From Pseudomonadota bacterium (GTDB taxonomy: Bacteria > Desulfobacterota > JADFVX01): a stretch of DNA of 9,552 bases. Shown piece by piece: positions 1 to 5,467 of this stretch (position 1 is the stretch's first letter; each line of letters opens with the position of its first letter). The notes beneath the pieces are model-generated. The model made no database searches. It was not told where the DNA came from and worked only from the letters and a program-made list of their open reading frames with translations. The DNA is taken from the NCBI GenBank assembly GCA_015222755.1, contig JADFVX010000018.1:1-9552 (forward strand), given 5' to 3'. Made by a program: the position numbers and the translations under genes.

Positions 1-268
1 GGACGCCGGGCTTGTCATGTTTAAGCTCTTCTGAGCATTCATTCTCAAATTTATAACCGGGGCCGCCCATGCCGCTTCCCTGGGGGCATCCACCCTGCAC
101 CATGAAGTCTTCAATGACTCGGTGAAAATCAAGTCCCTTGTAGTAGCCTCTTTGAGCGAGGTTGACGAAACTGGCAACAGTAACGGGGGCTTGGTCTGCA
201 AATAGTTTTACACGTATTTCCCCTTTAGATGTATCAAATATGGCGGTAAGCTCAGAACTAGCGGTCAT
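1..268 (-). CDS. Cyclophilin-type peptidyl-prolyl cis-trans isomerase (3' end beyond window)
   Basis: Only the first 89 codons are present; the gene continues past the left edge. The enzyme speeds cis-trans isomerisation of Xaa-Pro bonds during folding. The N-terminus carries the cyclophilin core: a first strand ending KGEIRVKLF, the APVTVASFVNLA helix, then GLDFHRVI with the catalytic Arg at residue 50, and FMVQGG at residues 55-60, followed by a glycine-rich PQGSGMGGPGYKFENE stretch typical of the family. No signal peptide or lipobox is seen, so it is probably cytoplasmic. The ATG at 266-268 follows AAGGAG with an 8-base gap. It starts 26 bases after the ribBA stop with no terminator between, so it is probably the last visible gene of the riboflavin operon. 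Family assignment is firm; its role in the operon is not known. Confidence 0.93.
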   Translation of the reverse strand, partial: MTASSELTAIFDTSKGEIRVKLFADQAPVTVASFVNLAQRGYYKGLDFHRVIEDFMVQGGCPQGSGMGGPGYKFENECSEELKHDKPGV

Positions 269-294
269 GTCGATTTCTCCTTGAAATGTTTAGA

Positions 295-1500
295 TTAGAG
301 ATTTAAAAGGTGTCCCATTTTTTTCTTCTTTGTCTCAAGATATTTGAGATTATTCTTTGTGGCCGGCATCTGGATAGGCACTCTTTCGACCACCTCAAGA
401 CCATAGCCGTTCAGCCCCACAATTTTTTTGGGATTGTTTGTCATGAGCCTTATTTTCTTGATGCCAAGGTCTACAAGTATCTGCGCGCCCAGGCCGTAAT
501 CCCTGAGGTCGGATTTGAAGCCCAGCGCCTCGTTTGCCTCTACTGTATCCTTTCCTTCATCCTGCAGGGCATATGCCTTAAATTTGTTGGCAAGTCCGAT
601 GCCGCGACCTTCCTGGTGCATATAGACGATGACTCCATTGCCTTCTTCCTTGATCATTTTCATGGCCGTGTGGAGCTGGGGGCCGCAGTCGCAGCGCAGT
701 GAGCCGAATACGTCCCCTGTGAGGCACTCTGAATGCACCCTCACAAGCACCGGTTCTTCGGGGTCTATTTCTCCCTTGATCAGGGCAAGATGTTCGTGGG
801 AATCTACCTGGTTTTCATATGCAATGGCCTTGAAGTCACCACCGTAGAAGGTTGGTATAGTTGCCTCTGCCGCTCGGTTTACAAGTATTTCCTTCACCAT
901 GCGGTATTTGATAACATCTGCCGTTGTGATGATCTTGAGCTTGTGTTCTTCTGCAAATTTTTCAAGGTCAGGAAGACGAGCCATGGTGCCGTCATCATTC
1001 ATGATCTCACATATAACACCTGAAGGCTTAAGGCCGGCAAGGCGTGCAAGATCGACGGAGCCTTCAGTCTGCCCCGCCCTGACCAGCACTCCACCTTCTT
1101 TTGCCCTTAATGGGAAGATATGTCCCGGCCTTGAAAGGTCTTCCGGTTTAGCACCATCGGCAATGGCTGCGAGGATGGTCGTTGCCCTGTCGGCTGCAGA
1201 TATTCCAGTTGTAACGCCATGTCTCGCCTCTATGGACACGGTGAAGGCGGTCTTGAAGTTGGATGAGTTGTCGCTGACCATGAGGGGCAGGTCAAGCTTA
1301 TTTGCTTTTTCTTCCGTCATTGCAAGGCAGATAAGGCCCCTGCCGTGTTTTGCCATAAAGTTTATAGACTCCGGTGTGACCTTCTCGGCGGCTATTACAA
1401 GGTCTCCCTCGTTTTCCCTGTCGGCCTCGTCTACAAGTATTACTATCTTCCCCTGTCTAAGGTCTTCAAGGGCGTCTTCTATCCTGCTTACCTCTGGCAT
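295..1500 (-). CDS. ribBA: Bifunctional 3,4-dihydroxy-2-butanone-4-phosphate synthase / GTP cyclohydrolase II
   Basis: This 401-residue fusion supplies both branches feeding riboflavin. Residues 1 to about 200 are DHBP synthase (ribulose 5-phosphate to the four-carbon unit), with the acidic loop DEADRENEGD at 24-33 and RPGHIFPLRA around His127. Residues about 205-401 are GTP cyclohydrolase II (GTP opening to the pyrimidine precursor). The zinc site is HSECLTGDVFGSLRCDCG (Cys259, Cys270, Cys272), followed by QEGRGIGL at 296-303 and LRDYGLGAQIL with its conserved Arg333, so the second domain looks catalytically intact rather than a degenerate RibX-type tail. The residue matching E. coli RibB His153 is Gln144 (AGQTEGSVDL). 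The ATG follows AGGAG closely and lies 26 bases after ribE, consistent with an operon. Length is normal for RibBA. ribH does not follow it. Confidence 0.97.
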   Translation of the reverse strand: MPEVSRIEDALEDLRQGKIVILVDEADRENEGDLVIAAEKVTPESINFMAKHGRGLICLAMTEEKANKLDLPLMVSDNSSNFKTAFTVSIEARHGVTTGISAADRATTILAAIADGAKPEDLSRPGHIFPLRAKEGGVLVRAGQTEGSVDLARLAGLKPSGVICEIMNDDGTMARLPDLEKFAEEHKLKIITTADVIKYRMVKEILVNRAAEATIPTFYGGDFKAIAYENQVDSHEHLALIKGEIDPEEPVLVRVHSECLTGDVFGSLRCDCGPQLHTAMKMIKEEGNGVIVYMHQEGRGIGLANKFKAYALQDEGKDTVEANEALGFKSDLRDYGLGAQILVDLGIKKIRLMTNNPKKIVGLNGYGLEVVERVPIQMPATKNNLKYLETKKKKMGHLLNL

Positions 1501-1526
1501 CTACTTTCTCCTGTTACTGGTCTTTT

Positions 1527-2168
1527 CTAAATGAACCCGCATTCACTAAGCATGTTCATGTCTACCCCTTTACCCGGGGCCTTTCGCGACATTAGTCTTT
1601 CCACATATTTCCCGATTATATCAGTCTCTATGTTTACGCTGTCTCCAGTCCTTCGGTCTTGCAGCGTAGTTAGCTCCAGTGTATGGGGTATGATGTTTAG
1701 TGTAAAAAAACTGTCCGTCACACTGTTTACGGTCAGGCTTATCCCATCTATAGCTACAGAGCCTTTATTGACAATAAGGCCGATGATGTCTTCTGCTGCT
1801 GTGATCTCGAAGTATATCGAATCGCCTCTTTGTTCCCGCTTTTTTACCTTTCCCGTCCCGTCGATATGGCCCGTGACTATATGTCCGCCAAAGCGCTCAC
1901 CTGCCTTCATGGCGCGTTCAAGGTTTACAGGCTCTCCCGATGTGAGCAGGCCGATATTTGTCGTTGAAAGCGTCTCGCCCGATACATGGGCAACAAAACG
2001 GCCTTCGCTCATATCAGTCGCCGTAAGGCAGATACCATTTACGGCTATACTGTCACCCACCTTGTCATTGCTCAAGTCAAAGGGCGTGGATATGCTTATC
2101 TGTGCTCCCTTTGGGCTAGTGCGTATATCCTCTACTTTCCCGCAGCCTTCAACGATACCTGTAAACAT
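1527..2168 (-). CDS. ribE: Riboflavin synthase, alpha subunit
   Basis: The enzyme dismutates two 6,7-dimethyl-8-ribityllumazine molecules to riboflavin plus the pyrimidine precursor, the last step of the pathway. The 213-residue protein shows the diagnostic MFTGIVE N-terminus and two lumazine-binding barrels in tandem. The first (residues 1-95) contains VNGICLTAT near 43-51. The second (about 97-190) begins GGHIVTGHIDG at 94-104 and contains VAIDGISLTVN, with the trimerising helix near IIGKYVERL. Length is typical. The ATG at 2166-2168 is fixed by the MFTGIVE start; its ribosome site is only a modest AGGA with a 5-base gap. It lies 80 bases downstream of ribD, and that spacer contains hairpins that could affect coupling between the two genes. 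In E. coli nomenclature the same enzyme is ribC. Confidence 0.96.
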   Translation of the reverse strand: MFTGIVEGCGKVEDIRTSPKGAQISISTPFDLSNDKVGDSIAVNGICLTATDMSEGRFVAHVSGETLSTTNIGLLTSGEPVNLERAMKAGERFGGHIVTGHIDGTGKVKKREQRGDSIYFEITAAEDIIGLIVNKGSVAIDGISLTVNSVTDSFFTLNIIPHTLELTTLQDRRTGDSVNIETDIIGKYVERLMSRKAPGKGVDMNMLSECGFI

Positions 2169-2190
2169 AGCGTCCTAGTTAAGCAGTGAT

Positions 2191-2229
2191 GCTCCCCGCC
2201 TACAAGGCGAGTCATCCGAGTAAGGATGA
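2191..2229. repeat. Two adjacent small hairpins in the ribD-ribE spacer
   Basis: Two perfect short palindromes stand side by side. CGCCT/AGGCG (2197-2201 and 2205-2209) has a 3-base loop, and TCATCC/GGATGA (2212-2217 and 2224-2229) has a 6-base loop. Neither is followed by a T-run on the minus strand, so they do not look like intrinsic terminators. The first resembles a hairpin at 6023-6042 (17 of 20 positions match from 2196), suggesting a dispersed element. In the operon mRNA they would fold between ribD and ribE. Confidence 0.6.
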
Positions 2230-2243
2230 TTTACAATTTTTAT

Positions 2244-2288
2244 AGCTATCATTCATCTCCGCTTTGTAAGCTGGGATGAATGGTAGCT
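2244..2288. repeat. Long imperfect hairpin overlapping the 3' end of ribD
   Basis: Bases 2244-2257 pair with 2275-2288 over 14 positions with one G-T wobble (2249/2283). The interior continues with CC/GG (2259-2260, 2273-2274) and GCTT/AAGC (2261-2264, 2268-2271) around a TGT loop, leaving one bulged T on each side. The structure covers the ribD stop codon and the codons for residues 373-384. It looks like a palindromic repeat unit that has been absorbed into the reading frame. No T-tract follows on the minus strand, so termination is not its obvious role. Confidence 0.7.
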
Positions 2289-3403
2289 CCTCGTGAACTT
2301 CTCTTTATGTAGCCCTCTACAAGGAGGTCTTCCCCCATGCGCCGTATGGAGATACTTTCAAGCGCTATGGCATCGGAGAGGGACATTATCCCCTCGCCGC
2401 CTACAAATCCTACGGCCTCTCTCCCGCCTATTATCTTGGGGGCGTAAAAGATGGCCACCTTGTCTACTATACCTTCTTCCAGTGCCGAGGCGTTTATCTC
2501 GCCGCCCCCCTCTATAAGAAGGGATGTGATGCCCATCTTGCCAAGACTTTTCAGAAGGGGCTCAAATGGTACAAAGCCCTTCTTGTTTTTAAATATCAGG
2601 ACCTCGGCCCCAAGTTCACTAAACCTGTCGATATCTTTCCTGTCGGCAAGGTCTGTAGTAGCTATGATTACCTTTGTCCTGCCGCTGACTTCAAATATCT
2701 TTGCTGAAGGCGATATCTCCAGTCTTTCATCAAGGACTACCCGTACAGGGTCTTTCCCTGCCCTGCCCGGCAGGCGCGTCGTCAGTGAAGGGTCATCTTT
2801 CTTCACTGTTCCCAGGCCAACCAGTATGGCATCGGACCTGTCCCTCATCCGGTGGACATGGCGTCTTGCCTTCTCGCCTGTCACCCACTTTGAATCGCCC
2901 GCCCTTGTAGCCAGGCGACCGTCAAGGGAAAGTGCCGCCTTTAGCGTTACCAGCGGCATTCCCGTGGTGATATGTTTTATAAAGGCCTCATTAAGCTTTT
3001 TAGCTTCTATTTCCAGAAGGCCTAATGTCACCTCTATCCCTGCAGCCCTGAGCCGCTTTATGCCTTCGCCCGACACCTGAGGATTAGGGTCTTCCATGGA
3101 TATGAAAGCCTTCTTTATACCCGCCTTGATAAGGGCATCTGCGCAGGGAGCTGTCTTGCCGAAGTGGCTGCACGGTTCGAGGTTGATGTAAAGTTCTCCG
3201 CCCCTTGCCTTGCCGCCTGCCTCTATAAGCGCGTTTATCTCGCCGTGGTGGTCACCCGCCCTCTTATGGTAACCCTTTCCCACGATCTCACCGTTCTTCA
3301 CTATGACGGCGCCTACCATGGGGTTGGGCGAGGTCCTGCCTTCGGCTTTTTTTGCCAGCGACAGGGCGATTTTTATCAGTGATTCAGCTTTTGTCAATAG
3401 CAC
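2249..3403 (-). CDS. ribD: Riboflavin biosynthesis deaminase/reductase
   Basis: The bifunctional enzyme deaminates and then reduces the pyrimidine made by GTP cyclohydrolase II. The deaminase domain (about 9-150) opens with RTSPNPMVGAVIV and carries the zinc and catalytic set HGE (His53, Glu55) and EPCSHFGKTAPC (Cys78, Cys87); the usual form of the first motif is HAE. The reductase domain (about 152-365) has SLDGRLAT, SKWVTG, DAILVGLGTVKKDDPSLTTR and LLIEGGGEINASAL. At 384 residues it is slightly longer than common family members, and the last 12 residues are encoded by a palindrome. The start is GTG at 3401-3403, immediately preceded by an in-frame TAA; a TTG two codons later is an alternative. 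The Shine-Dalgarno is poor (GGTAA). It is the first gene of the riboflavin operon. Confidence 0.96.
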   Translation of the reverse strand: MLLTKAESLIKIALSLAKKAEGRTSPNPMVGAVIVKNGEIVGKGYHKRAGDHHGEINALIEAGGKARGGELYINLEPCSHFGKTAPCADALIKAGIKKAFISMEDPNPQVSGEGIKRLRAAGIEVTLGLLEIEAKKLNEAFIKHITTGMPLVTLKAALSLDGRLATRAGDSKWVTGEKARRHVHRMRDRSDAILVGLGTVKKDDPSLTTRLPGRAGKDPVRVVLDERLEISPSAKIFEVSGRTKVIIATTDLADRKDIDRFSELGAEVLIFKNKKGFVPFEPLLKSLGKMGITSLLIEGGGEINASALEEGIVDKVAIFYAPKIIGGREAVGFVGGEGIMSLSDAIALESISIRRMGEDLLVEGYIKRSSRGATIHPSLQSGDE

Positions 3404-3426
3404 TTACCAGCAGATTTCAAATCGAT

Positions 3427-3455
3427 ATTTTACCCCAATAGAGATAAAAAGACAA
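3427..3455 (-). promoter_or_regulatory. Predicted sigma70-like promoter of the riboflavin operon
   Basis: On the minus strand TTGTCT (3450-3455) is separated by exactly 17 bases from TAAAAT (3427-3432). Transcription would begin near 3420, leaving a leader of only about 17 bases before the ribD GTG. A perfect 5-1-5 palindrome, GATTTCAAATC at 3413-3423, overlaps the predicted start point and could be an operator. The 97-base gap between yacG and ribD is too short for a full FMN riboswitch upstream of this start. Prediction only. Confidence 0.5.
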
Positions 3456-3502
3456 GCCGTTTCGCCCCTTGTGGCCATGTGGGAGTTGCTTTTGAGAGTG
3501 CT

Positions 3503-3709
3503 TCAGTGGTAAGTGGTTTTGCCTTTCAGTTCTTCGGGGAGGTCTTCCGACTCTTCAAGTCCAGGGCTGTTGCCCGGAACGGCATAGCTGCCATCTGCCC
3601 ATGCCCCAAGATCGATAGACTTGCATCTTTCGCTGCAAAAAGGGCGGAACTGGTTGTTCTCAAGGGTGGTTTTTTCTCCGCAGCTGGGACATTTGATCTT
3701 CTTTGTCAT
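3503..3709 (-). CDS. yacG: YacG-family zinc protein, DNA gyrase inhibitor family
   Basis: This 68-residue protein matches the YacG family, small zinc-binding proteins; the E. coli member binds GyrB and inhibits gyrase. The four zinc cysteines are visible as CPSC (Cys7, Cys10) and CSERC (Cys25, Cys29), with the diagnostic FRPFCSERCKSIDLGAWADG stretch and an acidic C-terminal tail (EESEDLPEE). Length fits the family (E. coli about 65). The ATG at 3707-3709 is preceded by AAGGA at close range. It lies 44 bases after the CCA end of tRNA-Gly and has no obvious promoter of its own, so it may be expressed by read-through of the tRNA promoter. It ends 99 bases before ribD. Gyrase inhibition here is inferred from the family. 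Confidence 0.92.
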   Translation of the reverse strand: MTKKIKCPSCGEKTTLENNQFRPFCSERCKSIDLGAWADGSYAVPGNSPGLEESEDLPEELKGKTTYH

Positions 3710-3723
3710 TCTTTCCTTGAATT

Positions 3724-3743
3724 AAAACCCCGGCATGCGAGGT
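3724..3743 (-). terminator. Weak possible terminator between tRNA-Gly and yacG
   Basis: On the minus strand, a 6-bp stem (ACCTCG with CGGGGT, one T-G wobble) around a 5-base loop runs directly into a short run of Ts interrupted by AA. It would lower, not abolish, read-through from the tRNA into yacG. The stem is short and the T-tract poor, so confidence is low. Confidence 0.3.
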
Positions 3744-3753
3744 CAGTGTTTAA

Positions 3754-3828
3754 TGGAGCGGGCGATCGGGTTCGAACCGACGACGTCCAGCTTGGGAAGC
3801 TGACATTCTACCACTGAATTACGCCCGC
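3754..3828 (-). tRNA. tRNA-Gly, anticodon CCC, CCA encoded
   Basis: The minus strand folds as a complete cloverleaf. The 7-bp acceptor is GCGGGCG/CGCCCGC, the D-stem ATTC/GAAT, and the anticodon stem TCAGC/GCTGG around the loop TTCCCAA, giving anticodon CCC at positions 34-36. The T-arm is GTCGG TTCGAAC CCGAT. The discriminator is T73, as expected for glycine tRNA, and the 3' CCA is encoded (3754-3756). The body is 72 nt. It reads GGG codons and closely resembles E. coli glyU. A promoter lies directly upstream and yacG directly downstream. Confidence 0.97.
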
Positions 3829-3842
3829 GCTCGGCTTATATT

Positions 3843-3871
3843 ATAATATTTTAAATACCCGATACTGTCAA
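3843..3871 (-). promoter_or_regulatory. Near-consensus promoter of tRNA-Gly
   Basis: On the minus strand a perfect TTGACA (3866-3871) is spaced 17 bases from TATTAT (3843-3848). The predicted start is about 8 bases before the mature tRNA 5' end at 3828. A second -10-like TATAAT overlaps but would give a spacing of about 20. This is the strongest promoter match in the window, in keeping with a stable-RNA gene. Confidence 0.75.
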
Positions 3872-3958
3872 TCTGATTCCAAAAAACAAGGAGAAGGGTT
3901 CCAATGCCAAATAGCTGCAAAGAAGCCCGCAGCAAGCCGGCGGAATATTTAGAGAATA

Positions 3959-4282
3959 TTATGTTTGAGATTTTTGCGCATTCTGGTAATTTTTTGGATC
4001 TTTAATGAACCTGATACTGACATAAAGCGAGGGGATTTGGGAAAGCATTAAAAAGCTGGTATAGATTGACTTTCTAGCCTGCAAATCCTGCATCTCTCCA
4101 TAAAACTGTAGAAACAGGTCCATCGAAGGCCTTGACAAGAGAACTCCAAATATCCAGAACGCAGGGCCGAGGAACAATAGTAATTTATTCTTCCCCTTTT
4201 TAAACTTCATACAGTGGTAACTGCCAAGTAGCACGACAATAAGCGCTGCAATCGAATATAGCGGTAATATTTTATTTATCAC
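3959..4282 (-). CDS. Small hydrophobic protein of unknown function, three predicted membrane segments
   Basis: I do not recognise this 107-residue protein. Three hydrophobic stretches are visible: about 5-25 (starting LPLYSIAALIVVLLG), 33-50 (LLLFLGPAFWIFGVLL) and 76-95 (SFLMLSQIPSLYVSIRFI). Basic patches (KFKKGKNK at 26-33; KDPKNYQNAQKSQT at the end) would place the first loop and the C-terminus on the cytoplasmic side. It has no catalytic motif or lipobox. The start is GTG at 4280-4282 with an in-frame stop just upstream and no clear Shine-Dalgarno; the first ATG (residue 25) would remove the first segment. It lies 63 bases downstream of dapB and may share its transcript. Its base composition is more AT-rich than its neighbours, compatible with either a fast-evolving membrane protein or acquired DNA. 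Whether it is translated is not certain. Confidence 0.55.
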   Translation of the reverse strand: MINKILPLYSIAALIVVLLGSYHCMKFKKGKNKLLLFLGPAFWIFGVLLSRPSMDLFLQFYGEMQDLQARKSIYTSFLMLSQIPSLYVSIRFIKDPKNYQNAQKSQT

Positions 4283-4345
4283 GGGTTAAAATCATAACAT
4301 TTAAGGCTGAAAGATATCTCTTCTGCTCCTCTTGCACTTTAAATT

Positions 4346-5149
4346 CTACTTCAGGCCCAGCACATCCTGCATATTGTAGAGACCCGGCCCCTTACCCTTA
4401 AGCCACAGTGCCGCCTTGACCGAGCCTGAGGCAAAGGTATCACGGCTCGTTGCGCGGTGGGTCAGTTCCACCCTTTCACCCATGCCGTAGAAATATACGG
4501 TATGATCGCCTACTACATCTCCTCCCCGCAGGGTCTGCACACCTATCTCATCACTGCTCCTGGCCCCTATCATCCCGTGCCTCTCGTATACGCCAACGTC
4601 AGCGATCTTTCTTCCGACGGCCTCTGCCGCCAGCTCGGCCAGCTTCATGGCAGTGCCGCTCGGTGCATCCTTTTTCATCCTGTGGTGGGTCTCCACCATC
4701 TCTATATCAAAATCATCTCCCAAGGCACGGGCCGCCTCGGATACCAGCTTAAAGAGAACGTTTACACCCATACTCATATTGGGTGCAAAAACAACCGGGA
4801 TACCGGCACTCATCTGCTCCAGTTCCGATCTTTCAGATTCGGTAAAGCCCGTACTCCCGATAACGGCGGCCTTACCAAGACCTGCAACGACCTTCATGAT
4901 GGAAAGAGTCACCTCGGGAAAGGTAAAGTCGATAAGGACATCCACAGCATTCATCACCGCCTCTGCATCAGAGCTTACCTTTACCCCAAGCTTCCCGATA
5001 CCTGCCAGTTCCCCGGCATCCTTGCCTATGGCCGCATTCCCTTCATGCTCCAGCGCTCCCGCCAGTTCCACGCCTTCAGTCTCTGAGATTATACTGATTA
5101 TCCTGCCGCCCATCCTGCCTGCGGCGCCTGTTACTGCTATTTTTACCAT
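4346..5149 (-). CDS. dapB: 4-hydroxy-tetrahydrodipicolinate reductase
   Basis: DapB performs the NAD(P)H-dependent second step of the diaminopimelate branch, feeding lysine and peptidoglycan. The 267-residue protein has an N-terminal Rossmann fold with VTGAAGRMG (6-14), a central VIGSTGFTESE (96-106) and APNMSMGVN (122-130), then the substrate-binding motif HHRMKKDAPSGTA (155-167). His155 and Lys159 match the E. coli catalytic His159 and Lys163. LRGGDVVGDHTV and the ELTHRATSRDTFASG segment are also typical. Length is normal. The ATG at 5147-5149 begins the conserved strand directly; GGGAG lies 11 bases before it. dapA is not adjacent, and the gene is divergent from the rubrerythrin gene across 318 bases. 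Confidence 0.97.
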   Translation of the reverse strand: MVKIAVTGAAGRMGGRIISIISETEGVELAGALEHEGNAAIGKDAGELAGIGKLGVKVSSDAEAVMNAVDVLIDFTFPEVTLSIMKVVAGLGKAAVIGSTGFTESERSELEQMSAGIPVVFAPNMSMGVNVLFKLVSEAARALGDDFDIEMVETHHRMKKDAPSGTAMKLAELAAEAVGRKIADVGVYERHGMIGARSSDEIGVQTLRGGDVVGDHTVYFYGMGERVELTHRATSRDTFASGSVKAALWLKGKGPGLYNMQDVLGLK

Positions 5150-5467
5150 TTAGGATCAATCTCCCTGCTAAACAATTTAAAAAAATCCTTCAAAATCCCC
5201 CTCAAGCCCCCTTCATCCCTGTAGCTATAAAAAACTTCCCCTGCAAAAACTCTAAGGATCAAGAAAATAACATCTCTGCTGATTTCAGGCAATAAAAAAT
5301 ACCAGGCTGCGCATTAACACATATCTTTTATAATCCTGTGGAAATTATAACAAAAACCCTGTCCCTCCTAAAATATATTTTTTTGAACCCAAAATAATTA
5401 TTGTGCATCTCATTATGAGTTTGATATATAAGCGTCTTAATAAAAAACTTAAAAAGGAGATTGATTT
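5150..5467. other. AT-rich divergent spacer between dapB and rubrerythrin
   Basis: No convincing gene is seen in these 318 bases. It must hold the dapB promoter (leftward) and the rubrerythrin promoter (rightward). On the minus strand a TATAAT occurs near 5343-5348 but without a good -35 at the right distance, so the dapB promoter remains unplaced. The stretch around 5190-5215 (CCCCCTCAAGCCCCC) looks like a degenerate copy of the C-rich repeats seen at 6052-6140. A palindrome, AATAATTATT, lies at 5393-5402. Confidence 0.5.
5401..5430 (+). promoter_or_regulatory. Candidate promoter of the rubrerythrin gene with an internal palindrome
   Basis: TTGTGC (5401-5406) and TATATA (5425-5430) are separated by 18 bases, predicting a start near 5437 and a leader of about 30 bases that includes AGGAG at 5455-5459, 8 bases before the ATG. 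Between the two hexamers sits a perfect 5-1-5 palindrome, CTCATTATGAG (5409-5419), in a position where a bound repressor would block polymerase. It does not match the PerR or Fur consensus well. Prediction only. Confidence 0.4.

Noticed and set aside
469..1441. Recurring plus-strand CTACAAGTAT or TTACAAGTAT at about 472, 880 and 1432
   Set aside because: These are the reverse complement of codons for Ile-Leu-Val-Asp/Asn, which RibBA uses three times; no DNA repeat is needed to explain them.
899..1534. Long plus-strand open frame opposite ribBA
   Set aside because: It is antisense to a full-length RibBA with intact motifs; its own sequence is low-complexity Ser/Ala-rich with no recognisable domain.
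1531..2178. 215-codon plus-strand frame opposite riboflavin synthase
   Set aside because: It is the mirror of the conserved minus-strand gene and shows no domain of its own.
3404..3502. FMN riboswitch before ribD
   Set aside because: The gap is only 99 bases and shows none of the expected multi-stem RFN pattern.
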